Origin: Streptomyces californicus
GTDB lineage: Bacteria; Actinomycetota; Actinomycetes; Streptomycetales; Streptomycetaceae
Length of the DNA: 19,083 bases
NCBI RefSeq assembly: GCF_000717645.1
Contig: NZ_JNZZ01000049.1
Location: forward strand, 1 to 19,083
Reading direction: 5' to 3'
Shown piece after piece: positions 7,494 to 15,176 of the stretch (positions within the stretch are counted from its first letter, which is position 1; every line of letters begins with the position of its first letter). The position numbers were made by a program, and so were the translations under genes. The notes beneath the pieces are model-generated. The model ran no database searches and had not been told where the DNA came from. It saw only the letters and a program-made list of their open reading frames with translations.

Positions 7494-7542
7494 CACGGCG
7501 CACCGCAACTTCCCTTCCGATAAGAACAGGTGACACACAGTC

Positions 7543-7983
7543 ATGGCAGAGGGCGACGCTCTTTCCACCCACGTCTTCGGCGTTCAGCTCGGCGGCTACC
7601 TCGTGGAGTCCATCCAGGAGATCAGCGGCATGACCGTCGAGGAAGAAGTCGTCGAGGTCCGTCAGGTGACCGCCGAGGGCAAGCAGATCATCCGGAAGCA
7701 GCCGGGGGCCCGCCAGGCGGGCGAGGTGACGATCACCCGCGGGCTCGACAAGAGCAGCGAGTTCACCACCTGGATCAAGGAGACCCTCAACAACGGGGCC
7801 GTCGACACCGCGCGGCAGAACCTCACGATCGAGATCAAGGACTCGACCGGTGAGACCGTCCGCCGCATCCAGCTGATGCAGGGCTGGGCCTCCAAGTGGG
7901 AGGGTCCCTCCCTGAAGGCCGGCGAGTCGAGCGCGGCGACCGAGACGGTGACCATCACCTTCGAGGAGATCGTGGTCGAATGA
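7543..7983 (+). CDS. Inner tube protein (T4 gp19-like), main tube
   Basis: The 146-residue protein has the beta-barrel tube fold that stacks in hexameric rings inside the sheath; it corresponds to Pvc1/Afp1. Typical features are the N-terminal FGVQLGGYLVESIQEISGM, the central pattern GEVTITRGLDKSSEFTTWIK, and the closing strands ESSAATETVTITFEEIVVE. The length matches the family. It begins 76 bp after the sheath gene, with only a weak purine-rich ribosome site (aacagg, 7525-7530). Its stop overlaps the next start by 4 nt (ATGA). With two tube-type genes in the cluster, this one, next to the sheath gene, is most likely the major tube subunit. Confidence 0.95.
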   Translation: MAEGDALSTHVFGVQLGGYLVESIQEISGMTVEEEVVEVRQVTAEGKQIIRKQPGARQAGEVTITRGLDKSSEFTTWIKETLNNGAVDTARQNLTIEIKDSTGETVRRIQLMQGWASKWEGPSLKAGESSAATETVTITFEEIVVE

Positions 7984-8492
7984 GGCGCCGGACCGTCACC
8001 CCGGGTGCGGGCCTCGAAGAGGTCCTCGACCAGATGGCCGCCGCACCCGCGCGCGAGGAGGCCGCCCCCGCCGCCGCTCCGGCGGCGGCCCCGGCCCCCG
8101 GCCGCCCCCGTGAACGGGACGCGCTCCAGACGGAGTTCGCGTTCGAGCTGCCGCGCGGATACGTGGACGACGAGGGCCAGGTGCACCGGAGCGGCACGAT
8201 GCGGCTCGCGACGGCGCGGGACGAGCTGCGCCCGCAGATCGACCTGCGGGTGAAGGAGAACCCCGCGTACCTGTCGGTGGTGCTGCTGGGCCAGGTGATC
8301 ACCCGGCTCGGCCCGATCACCGATGTGCACGCGGGGATCGTCGAGCGGATGTACGCGACCGACGTGGCGTTCCTCCAGGACTTCTACCGGCGGATCAACA
8401 GCGAGGGCCACACGCACGCCGCGGTGACCTGCCCGCTGTGCCAGGGGTCGTTCGAGGTGGACCTCTCGGGTGGGCGCCTGGGGGAATCGTGA
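7980..8492 (+). CDS. Conserved tail-assembly-like protein with a CPxC motif
   Basis: This 170-residue protein starts at the ATG overlapping the tube stop. After a short N-terminal helix (GLEEVLDQMAAAPAREEAA) comes an Ala/Pro linker (about residues 20-43). The conserved part follows: ELPRGYVDDEGQVHRSGTMR, then NPAYLSVVLLGQVITRLG and an aromatic helical stretch (VAFLQDFYRRIN). It ends with TCPLCQGSF, where Cys151 and Cys154 could be half of a metal site. Proteins with this LPxGY.D..G..H pattern lie directly after tube genes in many contractile phage-like clusters and are thought to be tail assembly factors or chaperones. That role is assigned from position and family resemblance. It is translationally coupled at both ends. 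Confidence 0.75.
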   Translation: MRRRTVTPGAGLEEVLDQMAAAPAREEAAPAAAPAAAPAPGRPRERDALQTEFAFELPRGYVDDEGQVHRSGTMRLATARDELRPQIDLRVKENPAYLSVVLLGQVITRLGPITDVHAGIVERMYATDVAFLQDFYRRINSEGHTHAAVTCPLCQGSFEVDLSGGRLGES

Positions 8493-8647
8493 CGTACGCG
8501 CTTCCCCGGCTGCGGGAGGAGATCGCGTACGTCGCCTACCACTTCCATTGGCAGCGTGAGGACATTCTCGACCTCACCCACGCGGAGCGTCAGCAGTGGG
8601 TGCGGGAGATAGCGCGGATCAACACCCGCGTCAACGAAGGCGGGTGA
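8489..8647 (+). CDS. Small conserved 52-residue protein (DUF6760-like)
   Basis: It starts at a GTG overlapping the preceding stop (GTGA), giving VTYALPRLREEIAYVAYHFH and ending in NTRVNEGG. It is mostly helical, with aromatic and charged residues (REEIAYVAYHFHWQRED, HAERQQWVREIARIN). Very similar small ORFs sit at this place in other actinobacterial injection-system clusters; I recall them as DUF6760. No function is known. The position after an assembly-chaperone-like gene recalls the paired chaperone ORFs of long-tailed phages, where the second is made by frameshifting. The longer frame from 8438 is an upstream extension inside the previous gene. Confidence 0.75.
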   Translation: MTYALPRLREEIAYVAYHFHWQREDILDLTHAERQQWVREIARINTRVNEGG

Positions 8648-8651
8648 TCGT

Positions 8652-11600
8652 GTGGGGCTCGGGGACTGGCTGCGCCGGGCGGACCGGCGGCGGCCCGGCG
8701 CGCCCGGCCTGCCGGACGGCGGGCGGGGCGGGGACGGGTTCGCAGCCGGGTCGGGGGCCTCTGTCGGCACCGGTACACCGGGGACGCCTGACGAGGAGAG
8801 CGGCAGCGGCCCCGGGGCCGGGCCGGGTTCCGGTGGAAGCTCCGGGTCCGACGGCGGTGGCTGGGACGGTGGCTGGCGGCGGGTGGCCCCGCCGGAGGTG
8901 ACCGTCGCGCGGGCCTCGATCGGCGTGAGCGACGGGCTGCGGTTCCGCGCACGGCTGGCCTCGTGGCAGAACCCGGCCCAGCAGGGCGAACTCGGGCACG
9001 CCGTGCTGCCCTCGGCCCCGGTCGGCCTCATCCACGGCGTCACCCGGCCCGGCTCCGCGCGCCCTTCGACGTCCCCCGGCGGACCGCTGCTGCTGCGCGC
9101 CGTCCGCCCCGCCGACGCCGATGACCCCGCCGACCCCTCCGCCACCGCACCGGACCTGCCGCCCTCCTCGGCAGGACGGCACGCCGCACGCCGTACGAGG
9201 TCGGGGGCGACGGCCCCGGCGTCCCCGACGGTCCAGCGGTCGACGCGGACGAGCGGGGCGCGTACGCCAGGTGCGACGACCCCCGGTTCGCCGTCCGGCA
9301 CTTCGGGTTCGGCAACCCGGTCGTCGGGTACGCCGGGAACGGCCGGCCGGTCGTCGTCGGGCGCGCCGGGAACGGTCAGCCGGTCCTCGTCGGGCACCTC
9401 GGGCGGCGGGGCCGGTCGGGAGGCCGGGACGCCGTCGGCGCGTACGGCCGGTTCAGGTGCGGCCCCCTCGTCGGCACCCGCGTCCGCCGACTCCCGCGAC
9501 GGGTCGCGCTCTTCCGGCGAGAACAGCCGTACGGGAGCCGCCTCCGGCCCTTCCGTACGGTCCACCCTCGGCGGCGAGGACGCGGCTTCCTTCATACGTC
9601 CGCCCGCGCGGCCCGCCGCCGTACGTCCGCAGCGCATCGCGCCGCCGATGATCGCCGCCCGCCGTCCGACGATGCCGCTGCGGCAGATCGCGGGGTTCGC
9701 CCCCGCCGCCGCAGCCGCCCCACCCGCCTCTCCGTCCCGGACATCAGGTCCGGCCTCTCCGTCCCGGACATCAGGCCCGGCCTCTCCGCCCCGGACATCA
9801 GGCCCGGCCTCTCCGCCCCGGACGTCGGGGCCGAACCCTCCGTCCCACGCGTCAGCGTCAGGGCCGGACACGTCCCCCGCGATCCAGCGAGCGACGTCCG
9901 CGCGACCCGGCGCACCGGATCGGTCGAGCGGCACAGGCCCGGCCGCCCCGGACGGCGAGGCCCCGGCTCCCGGCACCCCTCCCGCCACCCGGCCGGCTCC
10001 CGGGGCGATCCGCCCCGCGCTGGGCAAGCCGCTGCGGGAGATGCCCGCCGGGGCCCGACCCGCCGACGCGGCGGGAGCCACGGGCACCGTTCCCACCGCG
10101 CCCGCTCCGACGCCCCCGGCGGCGGACCTGCCGGTGCTCCAGCGCCGGACGCCGGACCCGCAGGCCCCGGCCGCCGCACCGACCACCGGACAGGCCACCG
10201 CACCGGCCTCCGGACCGGTCGGGCCGACCGGGTCCCCGTCCCGGCCCAGCCGCTCGGCAGCCACGCCCCCTTCGCCCTCTCCTTCCGCCCCTTCTTCCTC
10301 GTCCTCGTCCTCGTCGAAGTCCGCTGCGCCTTCCCCGTCCGTTCAGCGCGCGCCGGCCACGGGCCCGGCGCCCTCCGGGGGCGCCCGGGCCCGGGTGCGG
10401 GGCGGGATCGGTACGCCGCTGCCCGCCCTGCCGCCGACCGCGCGGCTCGGCGGGGACGCGCCGCTGCTCGGCGACCGCCGCGCGCCCGGAACCCGGCCGG
10501 ACACCGGGCGGGGTCCCGACCCGGCGACGGCCGACGCCCCGGGCTCCGGACCCGTCGCGCCGACCCCTCCATCGACGCGGCCGGACACGCCCGCCGCGAT
10601 GCCCGTACGGTCGGCCGCCGCACCGGCCTCCGTGCCGAGCACCGCTCCCGACGCCTCCGCTGTCCCCTCATCCGCACCCGGTGCGCCCTCCGTTCAGCGT
10701 GCGGCGGCCCCCGGAGGCTCCGCCGGTACGCGTACGAGGTCGGCCGCCGCCGCTCCCCCGCCCCCGGTACGCATCCGGCCGGTCGAGCGGCCCCGCGCGG
10801 CCGCCCAAGGCCCCGGCGTCCTGGCCCCGGCGCCTCTGGTCCAGCGGGCGCGGACCCTGCTCCCGAACCGTGGGCTGACCGTCAACACCGGCTCCGCCGA
10901 AGGGTTTTCGGCTGCCCCGATCCCGACCGCGGGCGGCTCCGCCCCGCGTCCGGTCGTGGCGGCGACCTGGCGGCGCGACCTGCCGCAGCCGGACGCCGGC
11001 ACCGGCCCGGCACCACGCGACCCCGACCCTGCCCCCGCCTCCGCCTCCGGTCCCGGTCGTCCCAGCCGGAGTCAGGGCCGGGACCGGGGCACACCGGCTT
11101 CCGGTTCCGGGCGGACCGGGGCGGGCCCCTCCACGCGTTCCGGCCCGGCGCCCGGCCCCGTGGTCCAGCGCTCGACGGCTGCTCCGGCTCCGGCGCTCCC
11201 CCGCACGCGGCGCCAGTCCCCCACCGCATCCCCGGCACCCGGGCGGGCGCACGACCCCGCTTCACCCCCCGCCGTCCAGCGCACCGCCACCGCGCCGCCG
11301 GCCCCGGCAGGCCCCGCCGCGCCGCTCCCCCACGTCCAGGCCGCCCGCCCCGGCCCGCCGTCGGCCGCCCCCGGGGTCCCGGCCGCCGCGCCCACCGCTC
11401 AGGGTGCGCGCGCCGTGCCTGTCGTCCGGCCGCATCCGCCCGCCGCGCCCCGGGCCGCCGACGCCGCCGTCCCCGTACAGCGGCTGGCCCTCCCCGTGGT
11501 GCCCGACTCCGCAGGCCCCCCGGCGCCCGCCCCGGACGACGCTCCGGGCGGGCCCCCGCCGGGTCTCTCCGTGCGCGTGCCACCGCGCACGCCCGCGCGG

Positions 11601-11894
11601 AGCCCCGGCGCGGGGCGCCCGGAGACCAGAGCGCAGGCCGTCCAGCGCGCGGCGGCGGACGCCGGGATCACCGGCGTACCCGTCCGGGCCGCGCCGTCCA
11701 AGCCCGTGGTCCAGCGGACGGGCCCGGAGGCCGGGGCCGAGGACACGCCCGACGCCGCCCCGGCCAACCGGATGAGCGGGGCGGAGGTCGAGGAGCTGGC
11801 CCGCCGCCTCATCGACCCGCTGAGCCGGCTCCTCCGCGCCGATCTGCGCCGGGGCCGGGAGCGCAGCGGCCGACTGCACGACGGCCGCCGCTGA
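8652..11894 (+). CDS. Long disordered Pro/Ala/Ser-rich protein with repeated VQR motifs
   Basis: This 1080-residue protein starts at a GTG 4 nt after the preceding stop (MGLGDWLRRADRRRPGAPG). Residues 78-135 look folded (VTVARASIGVSDGLRFRARL, then QQGELGHAVLPSAPVGLIHG). About 900 residues of low-complexity Pro/Ala/Ser/Gly/Arg sequence follow. Within this, V/I/L-Q-R motifs recur 11 times (near residues 194, 411, 496, 564, 681, 730, 838, 875, 942, 997 and 1020), with a degenerate VQA near 895. There is a 9-residue tandem repeat (359-394) and a run of eight serines from residue 548. Residues 1041-1080 form a charged helix (EVEELARRLIDPLSRLLRAD). The frame is intact over 3.2 kb, and equally long ORFs on the other strand are GC-bias shadows. 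Function is unknown; a tape-measure, scaffold or cargo-docking role fits its place between two tube genes, but nothing proves it. Confidence 0.8.
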   Translation: MGLGDWLRRADRRRPGAPGLPDGGRGGDGFAAGSGASVGTGTPGTPDEESGSGPGAGPGSGGSSGSDGGGWDGGWRRVAPPEVTVARASIGVSDGLRFRARLASWQNPAQQGELGHAVLPSAPVGLIHGVTRPGSARPSTSPGGPLLLRAVRPADADDPADPSATAPDLPPSSAGRHAARRTRSGATAPASPTVQRSTRTSGARTPGATTPGSPSGTSGSATRSSGTPGTAGRSSSGAPGTVSRSSSGTSGGGAGREAGTPSARTAGSGAAPSSAPASADSRDGSRSSGENSRTGAASGPSVRSTLGGEDAASFIRPPARPAAVRPQRIAPPMIAARRPTMPLRQIAGFAPAAAAAPPASPSRTSGPASPSRTSGPASPPRTSGPASPPRTSGPNPPSHASASGPDTSPAIQRATSARPGAPDRSSGTGPAAPDGEAPAPGTPPATRPAPGAIRPALGKPLREMPAGARPADAAGATGTVPTAPAPTPPAADLPVLQRRTPDPQAPAAAPTTGQATAPASGPVGPTGSPSRPSRSAATPPSPSPSAPSSSSSSSSKSAAPSPSVQRAPATGPAPSGGARARVRGGIGTPLPALPPTARLGGDAPLLGDRRAPGTRPDTGRGPDPATADAPGSGPVAPTPPSTRPDTPAAMPVRSAAAPASVPSTAPDASAVPSSAPGAPSVQRAAAPGGSAGTRTRSAAAAPPPPVRIRPVERPRAAAQGPGVLAPAPLVQRARTLLPNRGLTVNTGSAEGFSAAPIPTAGGSAPRPVVAATWRRDLPQPDAGTGPAPRDPDPAPASASGPGRPSRSQGRDRGTPASGSGRTGAGPSTRSGPAPGPVVQRSTAAPAPALPRTRRQSPTASPAPGRAHDPASPPAVQRTATAPPAPAGPAAPLPHVQAARPGPPSAAPGVPAAAPTAQGARAVPVVRPHPPAAPRAADAAVPVQRLALPVVPDSAGPPAPAPDDAPGGPPPGLSVRVPPRTPARSPGAGRPETRAQAVQRAAADAGITGVPVRAAPSKPVVQRTGPEAGAEDTPDAAPANRMSGAEVEELARRLIDPLSRLLRADLRRGRERSGRLHDGRR
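9726..9833 (+). repeat. 27-bp tandem repeat, four copies, in frame
   Basis: Four adjacent 27-bp units (starting at 9726, 9753, 9780 and 9807) encode A-S-P-S/P-R-T-S-G-P, with a degenerate fifth unit after them. Copies differ by only a few bases, so the array is recent and could vary in copy number between strains without breaking the frame. It lies in the disordered part of the VQR protein. Confidence 0.85.
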
Positions 11895-11998
11895 CGGTCC
11901 GCCACCCACCGCCCGGCCACCGACGACGACCACAGGCTCCCGGACCGCCCCTCGGCCCGCAGGCAAGACACGAGCAGCAGGACAGACGAGAGAGACGC

Positions 11999-12424
11999 AT
12001 GACCGACAACATCTTCGCGACGAGCGTGTTCTTCAAGCTCGCGATCGGCGGCAGCGACCTGGGCGCGTTCCACACCTGCTCGGGGCTGGGCGCCGAGGTG
12101 GAGATGGAGACCTACGCCGAGGGCGGCAACAACGGGTTCACCTGGCATCTGCCCGGCCGGATCACCTGGACGAACATCACGCTGACCCGCCCGGTGACCG
12201 CCGACACGATGAAGATCGCGCGGTGGCTGAACGAGACGATCCGGCGGGTCGAGCCCAAGGACGGCGAGATCGTGGCGCTACGGCCCGATCTCAGCCGGAT
12301 CATCAGCTGGCAGGTTCACGGAATCGTTCCGGTCCGCTGGCAGGGCCCGTCCTTCGACCCGGCCGACTCCCAGGCGGCGATCGAGACGTTGGAGATCGCG
12401 CACGAGGGCCTGGAACCCTCCTGA
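11999..12424 (+). CDS. Second tube protein (gp19-like), probable tube-baseplate adaptor
   Basis: The 141-residue protein has the same tube fold as the product at 7543-7983 but clearly different sequence: MTDNIFATSVFFKLAIGG, then FHTCSGLGAEVEMETYAEGG, GRITWTNITLTRPVTADT and IETLEIAHEGLE. The FxVxIGG..LG.F..CSGL.. pattern is typical of Pvc5/Afp5-type proteins, which join the spike hub to the first ring of the main tube. It lies directly before the LysM baseplate and spike genes, as Pvc5 does, supporting that role. A purine-rich gagagac precedes the ATG. It is 104 bp after the VQR gene, so it may have its own translation start signal within one operon. Confidence 0.92.
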   Translation: MTDNIFATSVFFKLAIGGSDLGAFHTCSGLGAEVEMETYAEGGNNGFTWHLPGRITWTNITLTRPVTADTMKIARWLNETIRRVEPKDGEIVALRPDLSRIISWQVHGIVPVRWQGPSFDPADSQAAIETLEIAHEGLEPS

Positions 12425-12458
12425 CAGACCGCCGCGCCCGTCCGGCAGCACCCGGAGA

Positions 12459-12510
12459 CAGACCCGGCAGTGCCCGGAAAACAGACCCGGAGCAGACCGG
12501 AGCAGACCCG
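12459..12510 (+). repeat. Short CAGACC(C)GG repeats between tube and LysM genes
   Basis: The word cagacccgg occurs at 12459-12467 and 12482-12490, with close variants at 12493-12500 and 12503-12510, the last three nearly in tandem. They fill most of the 120-bp gap ahead of the LysM-protein gene and end before its ribosome site (ggagg, 12534-12538). They may be simple slippage repeats. Confidence 0.5.
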
Positions 12511-12544
12511 CAAGCAGTCACGGAACCAGGAAGGGAGGAACGCC

Positions 12545-13264
12545 GTGTCACCCGCTCTCCGCGCGAGCCGCGCCCGTGCCCAGCTGACCATCATGGAGCC
12601 GCCGTCGACGGTCGGCGCCAAGCCGGGCGGAACGCTCGCCCGGCTCACGTTGCAGTTCAACCCCGCGAAGCTGTCGCTGAGCAAGACCACCGAGTGGCGG
12701 CGCACCCCGTCCCGGATGGCCGGGCAGTCCGCGCTGCCCGAGTTCGTCGGCAGCGGGCCCCGCGCCCTGTCGCTGGAGGTGTTCCTCGACGCCACCGCCA
12801 CCCACGACAACTCCGTGGAGAAGGCGGTCGAGCAGTTGATGACCGCGTGTGTCCCCACGCCCAGCAGTCTCGCCCGCAAGACCCCCGCCAGCCCTTGGGT
12901 GCGGTTCGACTGGGGGACGTCGAAGACGACGTCGTTCGACGGGGTGCTCTCCAACCTCTCGGTCTCGTACACGCTGTTCGACGTCGACGGGAAGCCGCTG
13001 CGCGCCACCTGCTCCCTGTCGATCGAGGAGGCGAGCGTCGATCCGGCCGGGCAGAACCCCACCTCGGGGTCGAAGGAGGCGCGGCGCACGCACCGGGTGG
13101 TGGCCGGGGACAGCCTGCCGCTGCTGGCCTGGCGGGAGTACGGGGACGCCACCGCGTGGCGGACCATCGCGCACGCCAACGACATTGACGATCCGATGCA
13201 GTTGACGCCCGGACGTGAGCTGCTGGTGCCCGGACGGGACGCCCGCCCCGGAGAGGACGTGTGA
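12545..13264 (+). CDS. LysM-containing baseplate protein (Pvc7-like)
   Basis: The 239-residue protein starts at GTG 12545, 6 nt after a ggagg ribosome site; the upstream frame from 12470 is repeat DNA. The N-terminal part (residues 10-165) is the conserved baseplate domain: LTLQFNPAKLSLSKTTEWRR, PEFVGSGPRALSLEVFLDAT, and FDGVLSNLSVSYTLFDVDGK. The C-terminus (about 182-230) is a LysM module (THRVVAGDSLPLLAWREYGD, then PMQLTPGRELLVPG). In PVC and Afp particles the matching protein (Pvc7/Afp7) joins the spike hub to the tube, and the LysM acts as a structural connector rather than a cell-wall binder. The stop overlaps the spike start by one base, indicating coupled translation. Confidence 0.92.
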   Translation: MSPALRASRARAQLTIMEPPSTVGAKPGGTLARLTLQFNPAKLSLSKTTEWRRTPSRMAGQSALPEFVGSGPRALSLEVFLDATATHDNSVEKAVEQLMTACVPTPSSLARKTPASPWVRFDWGTSKTTSFDGVLSNLSVSYTLFDVDGKPLRATCSLSIEEASVDPAGQNPTSGSKEARRTHRVVAGDSLPLLAWREYGDATAWRTIAHANDIDDPMQLTPGRELLVPGRDARPGEDV

Positions 13265-15045
13265 TGAGCGGGACGAAATCGCCCGGCCGGTCCTTCGCGG
13301 CCGACCCGATCGTGGAGGCGCCCGCCGAGCTGCCCGCCGCCTGGGCCACCCAGTTGGTGAGCTGCGTGGTCGACGAGAACGTGGGGCTGCCCGACACGGC
13401 CGTCCTGATGTACCGGGACCCGGACCACACGTTCCTCGCCAAGACCGGTATCGGCATGGGCACTCCGTTGAGGATCTCGGTCGTGACCGTCCAGGACCGG
13501 GCGCGGGAGCGGCTGTTCACCGGGGAGGTCACCGCGATCGAGCTGGACACCGACACCACCGGGTCGTTCACCGTGGTGCGGGCGTTCTCCAAGGCGCACC
13601 GGCTCCAGCGCGGCCGGAAGGTGGAGGCGTACCGGAACATGAAGACGGCGGACATCGTCCGCAAGGTCGCCGCCGGGGCCGGGCTCGCCTGCGGAAAGGT
13701 GGAGGCCGCGTCGATCACGTACAAGCAGCTGACCCAGCCCAACGTCTCCGACTGGGAGTTCCTCCAGCACCTGGCCGCCGAGAGCGGGGCCACCGTGCGG
13801 GTGGACGACAAGGGCGTGCTGCAGTTCACCAAGCCGGATCCCGCGTCCTCGGCCCCCTCGCCGTCGACGTCCGCCACGCGCAACCCGATGGTCCTGGAGT
13901 ACGGGAACAATCTGCTGGCCCTGCGCGCGGTGCTGACCGGGGCCGACGGTTCGGACAGCGTGGAGGTGCGCGGCTGGAACGTCGACACCAAGACGCGGCT
14001 GGTGGCGCGGAAGCAGTCCGTGCGCAGCGACACCGTCGCCCCGGGGATGAGCCCGTCGACGGCGGCCAAGATCTTCGGGTCCGGCTCGCGGACGACGATC
14101 GCCGACACGCCGTACCGCACCCAGGCGGAGACCCGGGCGGTGGCCGGTTCGCTGGCCGCGTCGGTGAGTGCCGGGTTCGGCGAGGTGGAGGCGGTGGCCT
14201 ACGGGAATCCGAAACTGCGGGCGGGGGTGCCGGTGGCGCTCGGCAACGTGGGCCCGGCGTTCTCCGGCCGCTACACCGCGACCGCCGCGCACCACGTCCT
14301 CGACCCGGACACCGGATACCGGACCACCGTGCTCGTCAGCGCCTCGCCGGACCGCTCGCTGTCGGGGCTGACGGGCGGCGGGAACGCCCCCTCGCGCGGA
14401 CCGCGCATGCCGGGTCTGGCGATCGGCGTGGTCACCGACATCCGCGAGGAGGGCCGGGGCCAACGCGGCTGGGTACGGCTGAAGTTCCCCTGGCTGGACG
14501 ACACGTACGTCACCGACTGGGTCCGCACCGTGCAGTGGGGCGGCCAGGGCGGGGGCGGGGTGTTCAGCCCGGAGGTCAACGACGAGGTGCTGGTCGGGTT
14601 CGAACAGGGGCTGCTGGACAGCCCGTACGTGCTCGGCGGGCTGTACAACGGCGTCGACAAGCCGTCCCCGCACGACGTCCCGCTCGTCGATCCGACCAGC
14701 GGGAAGGTCAACCGCCGTTCACTGGTGTCGCGTTCGGGCAACCGGCTGGAGCTGCTCGACGCCCCGCGCGGTCCGGCCGGGGTGCGCATCGCGACCGGTG
14801 ACAAGCGGCTCGACGTCGTGCTGGACGAGAAGAAGGGGGAGATCACGCTGACGGTCAAGGCACGGGGCGGTGTACGGGAGTTGAGTTCGGTGACCCTGTC
14901 CTCGTCGGGCATCACCCTGGACGCCGGCGCGACGGGCGACGTGACCATCAAGGGCCGTTCGGTGAAGGTCAACGGGAAGACGGGGGTCACGGTGGACGGC
15001 GGTCTGCTCGCGGTCCTCAAGGCCAAGCTCATCAAGATCAACTGA
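13264..15045 (+). CDS. VgrG-like central spike protein (Pvc8-like)
   Basis: This 593-residue protein forms the trimeric puncturing spike. The ATG at 13264 overlaps the previous stop (TGATG). Residues 1-375 are a gp27/gpD-like hub: VSCVVDENVGLPDTAVLMYR, TGEVTAIELDTDTTGSFTVV, and NVSDWEFLQHLAAESGATVR. Residues 385-465 are the gp5 OB-fold, with RGWVRLKFPWLDDTYVTDWV and the typical VNDEVLVGFEQGLLDSPYVL. The rest is a beta-helical stalk (residues about 515-593) rich in short strands (SGITLDAGATGDVTIKGRSV). The length fits eCIS spikes. I see no C-terminal toxin or enzyme extension, so it appears to be a plain structural spike. The PAAR tip gene is next. Confidence 0.96.
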   Translation: MSGTKSPGRSFAADPIVEAPAELPAAWATQLVSCVVDENVGLPDTAVLMYRDPDHTFLAKTGIGMGTPLRISVVTVQDRARERLFTGEVTAIELDTDTTGSFTVVRAFSKAHRLQRGRKVEAYRNMKTADIVRKVAAGAGLACGKVEAASITYKQLTQPNVSDWEFLQHLAAESGATVRVDDKGVLQFTKPDPASSAPSPSTSATRNPMVLEYGNNLLALRAVLTGADGSDSVEVRGWNVDTKTRLVARKQSVRSDTVAPGMSPSTAAKIFGSGSRTTIADTPYRTQAETRAVAGSLAASVSAGFGEVEAVAYGNPKLRAGVPVALGNVGPAFSGRYTATAAHHVLDPDTGYRTTVLVSASPDRSLSGLTGGGNAPSRGPRMPGLAIGVVTDIREEGRGQRGWVRLKFPWLDDTYVTDWVRTVQWGGQGGGGVFSPEVNDEVLVGFEQGLLDSPYVLGGLYNGVDKPSPHDVPLVDPTSGKVNRRSLVSRSGNRLELLDAPRGPAGVRIATGDKRLDVVLDEKKGEITLTVKARGGVRELSSVTLSSSGITLDAGATGDVTIKGRSVKVNGKTGVTVDGGLLAVLKAKLIKIN

Positions 15046-15176
15046 CCGCCGCACCCGCCCGCGCCCACCCTGTCCGCTCGCATCCACCCCGTCCACCCGG
15101 CCTCTCACGGCCCCGCTTCCGCACCACGGCCCCGCGCCCGTACCACGTCCGCACCACAGCAAGGAGAACCCCGGCC
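15046..15176. repeat. Gap with short direct repeats before the PAAR gene
   Basis: This 131-bp gap holds no gene. It contains cacggccccgc twice (15106-15116, 15125-15135) and tccgcaccac twice (15118-15127, 15148-15157). It ends with a clear ribosome site (aaggag, 15161-15166) 10 nt before the PAAR start. Confidence 0.5.

Noticed and set aside
5043..7568. 841-codon minus-strand ORF
   Set aside because: Covers the gene-free leader and the sheath antisense; the sheath frame is certain and this protein has no recognisable domain.
9726..9833. CRISPR-like array
   Set aside because: The 27-bp units are directly adjacent with no spacers, lie in frame within a gene, and encode a 9-residue repeat.
8384..10264. 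626-codon minus-strand ORF
   Set aside because: Antisense to the VQR protein; its internal repeats only mirror the 27-bp tandem repeat on the coding strand.
12316..14673. 785-codon minus-strand ORF
   Set aside because: Antisense to the LysM and spike genes, which have clear family motifs.
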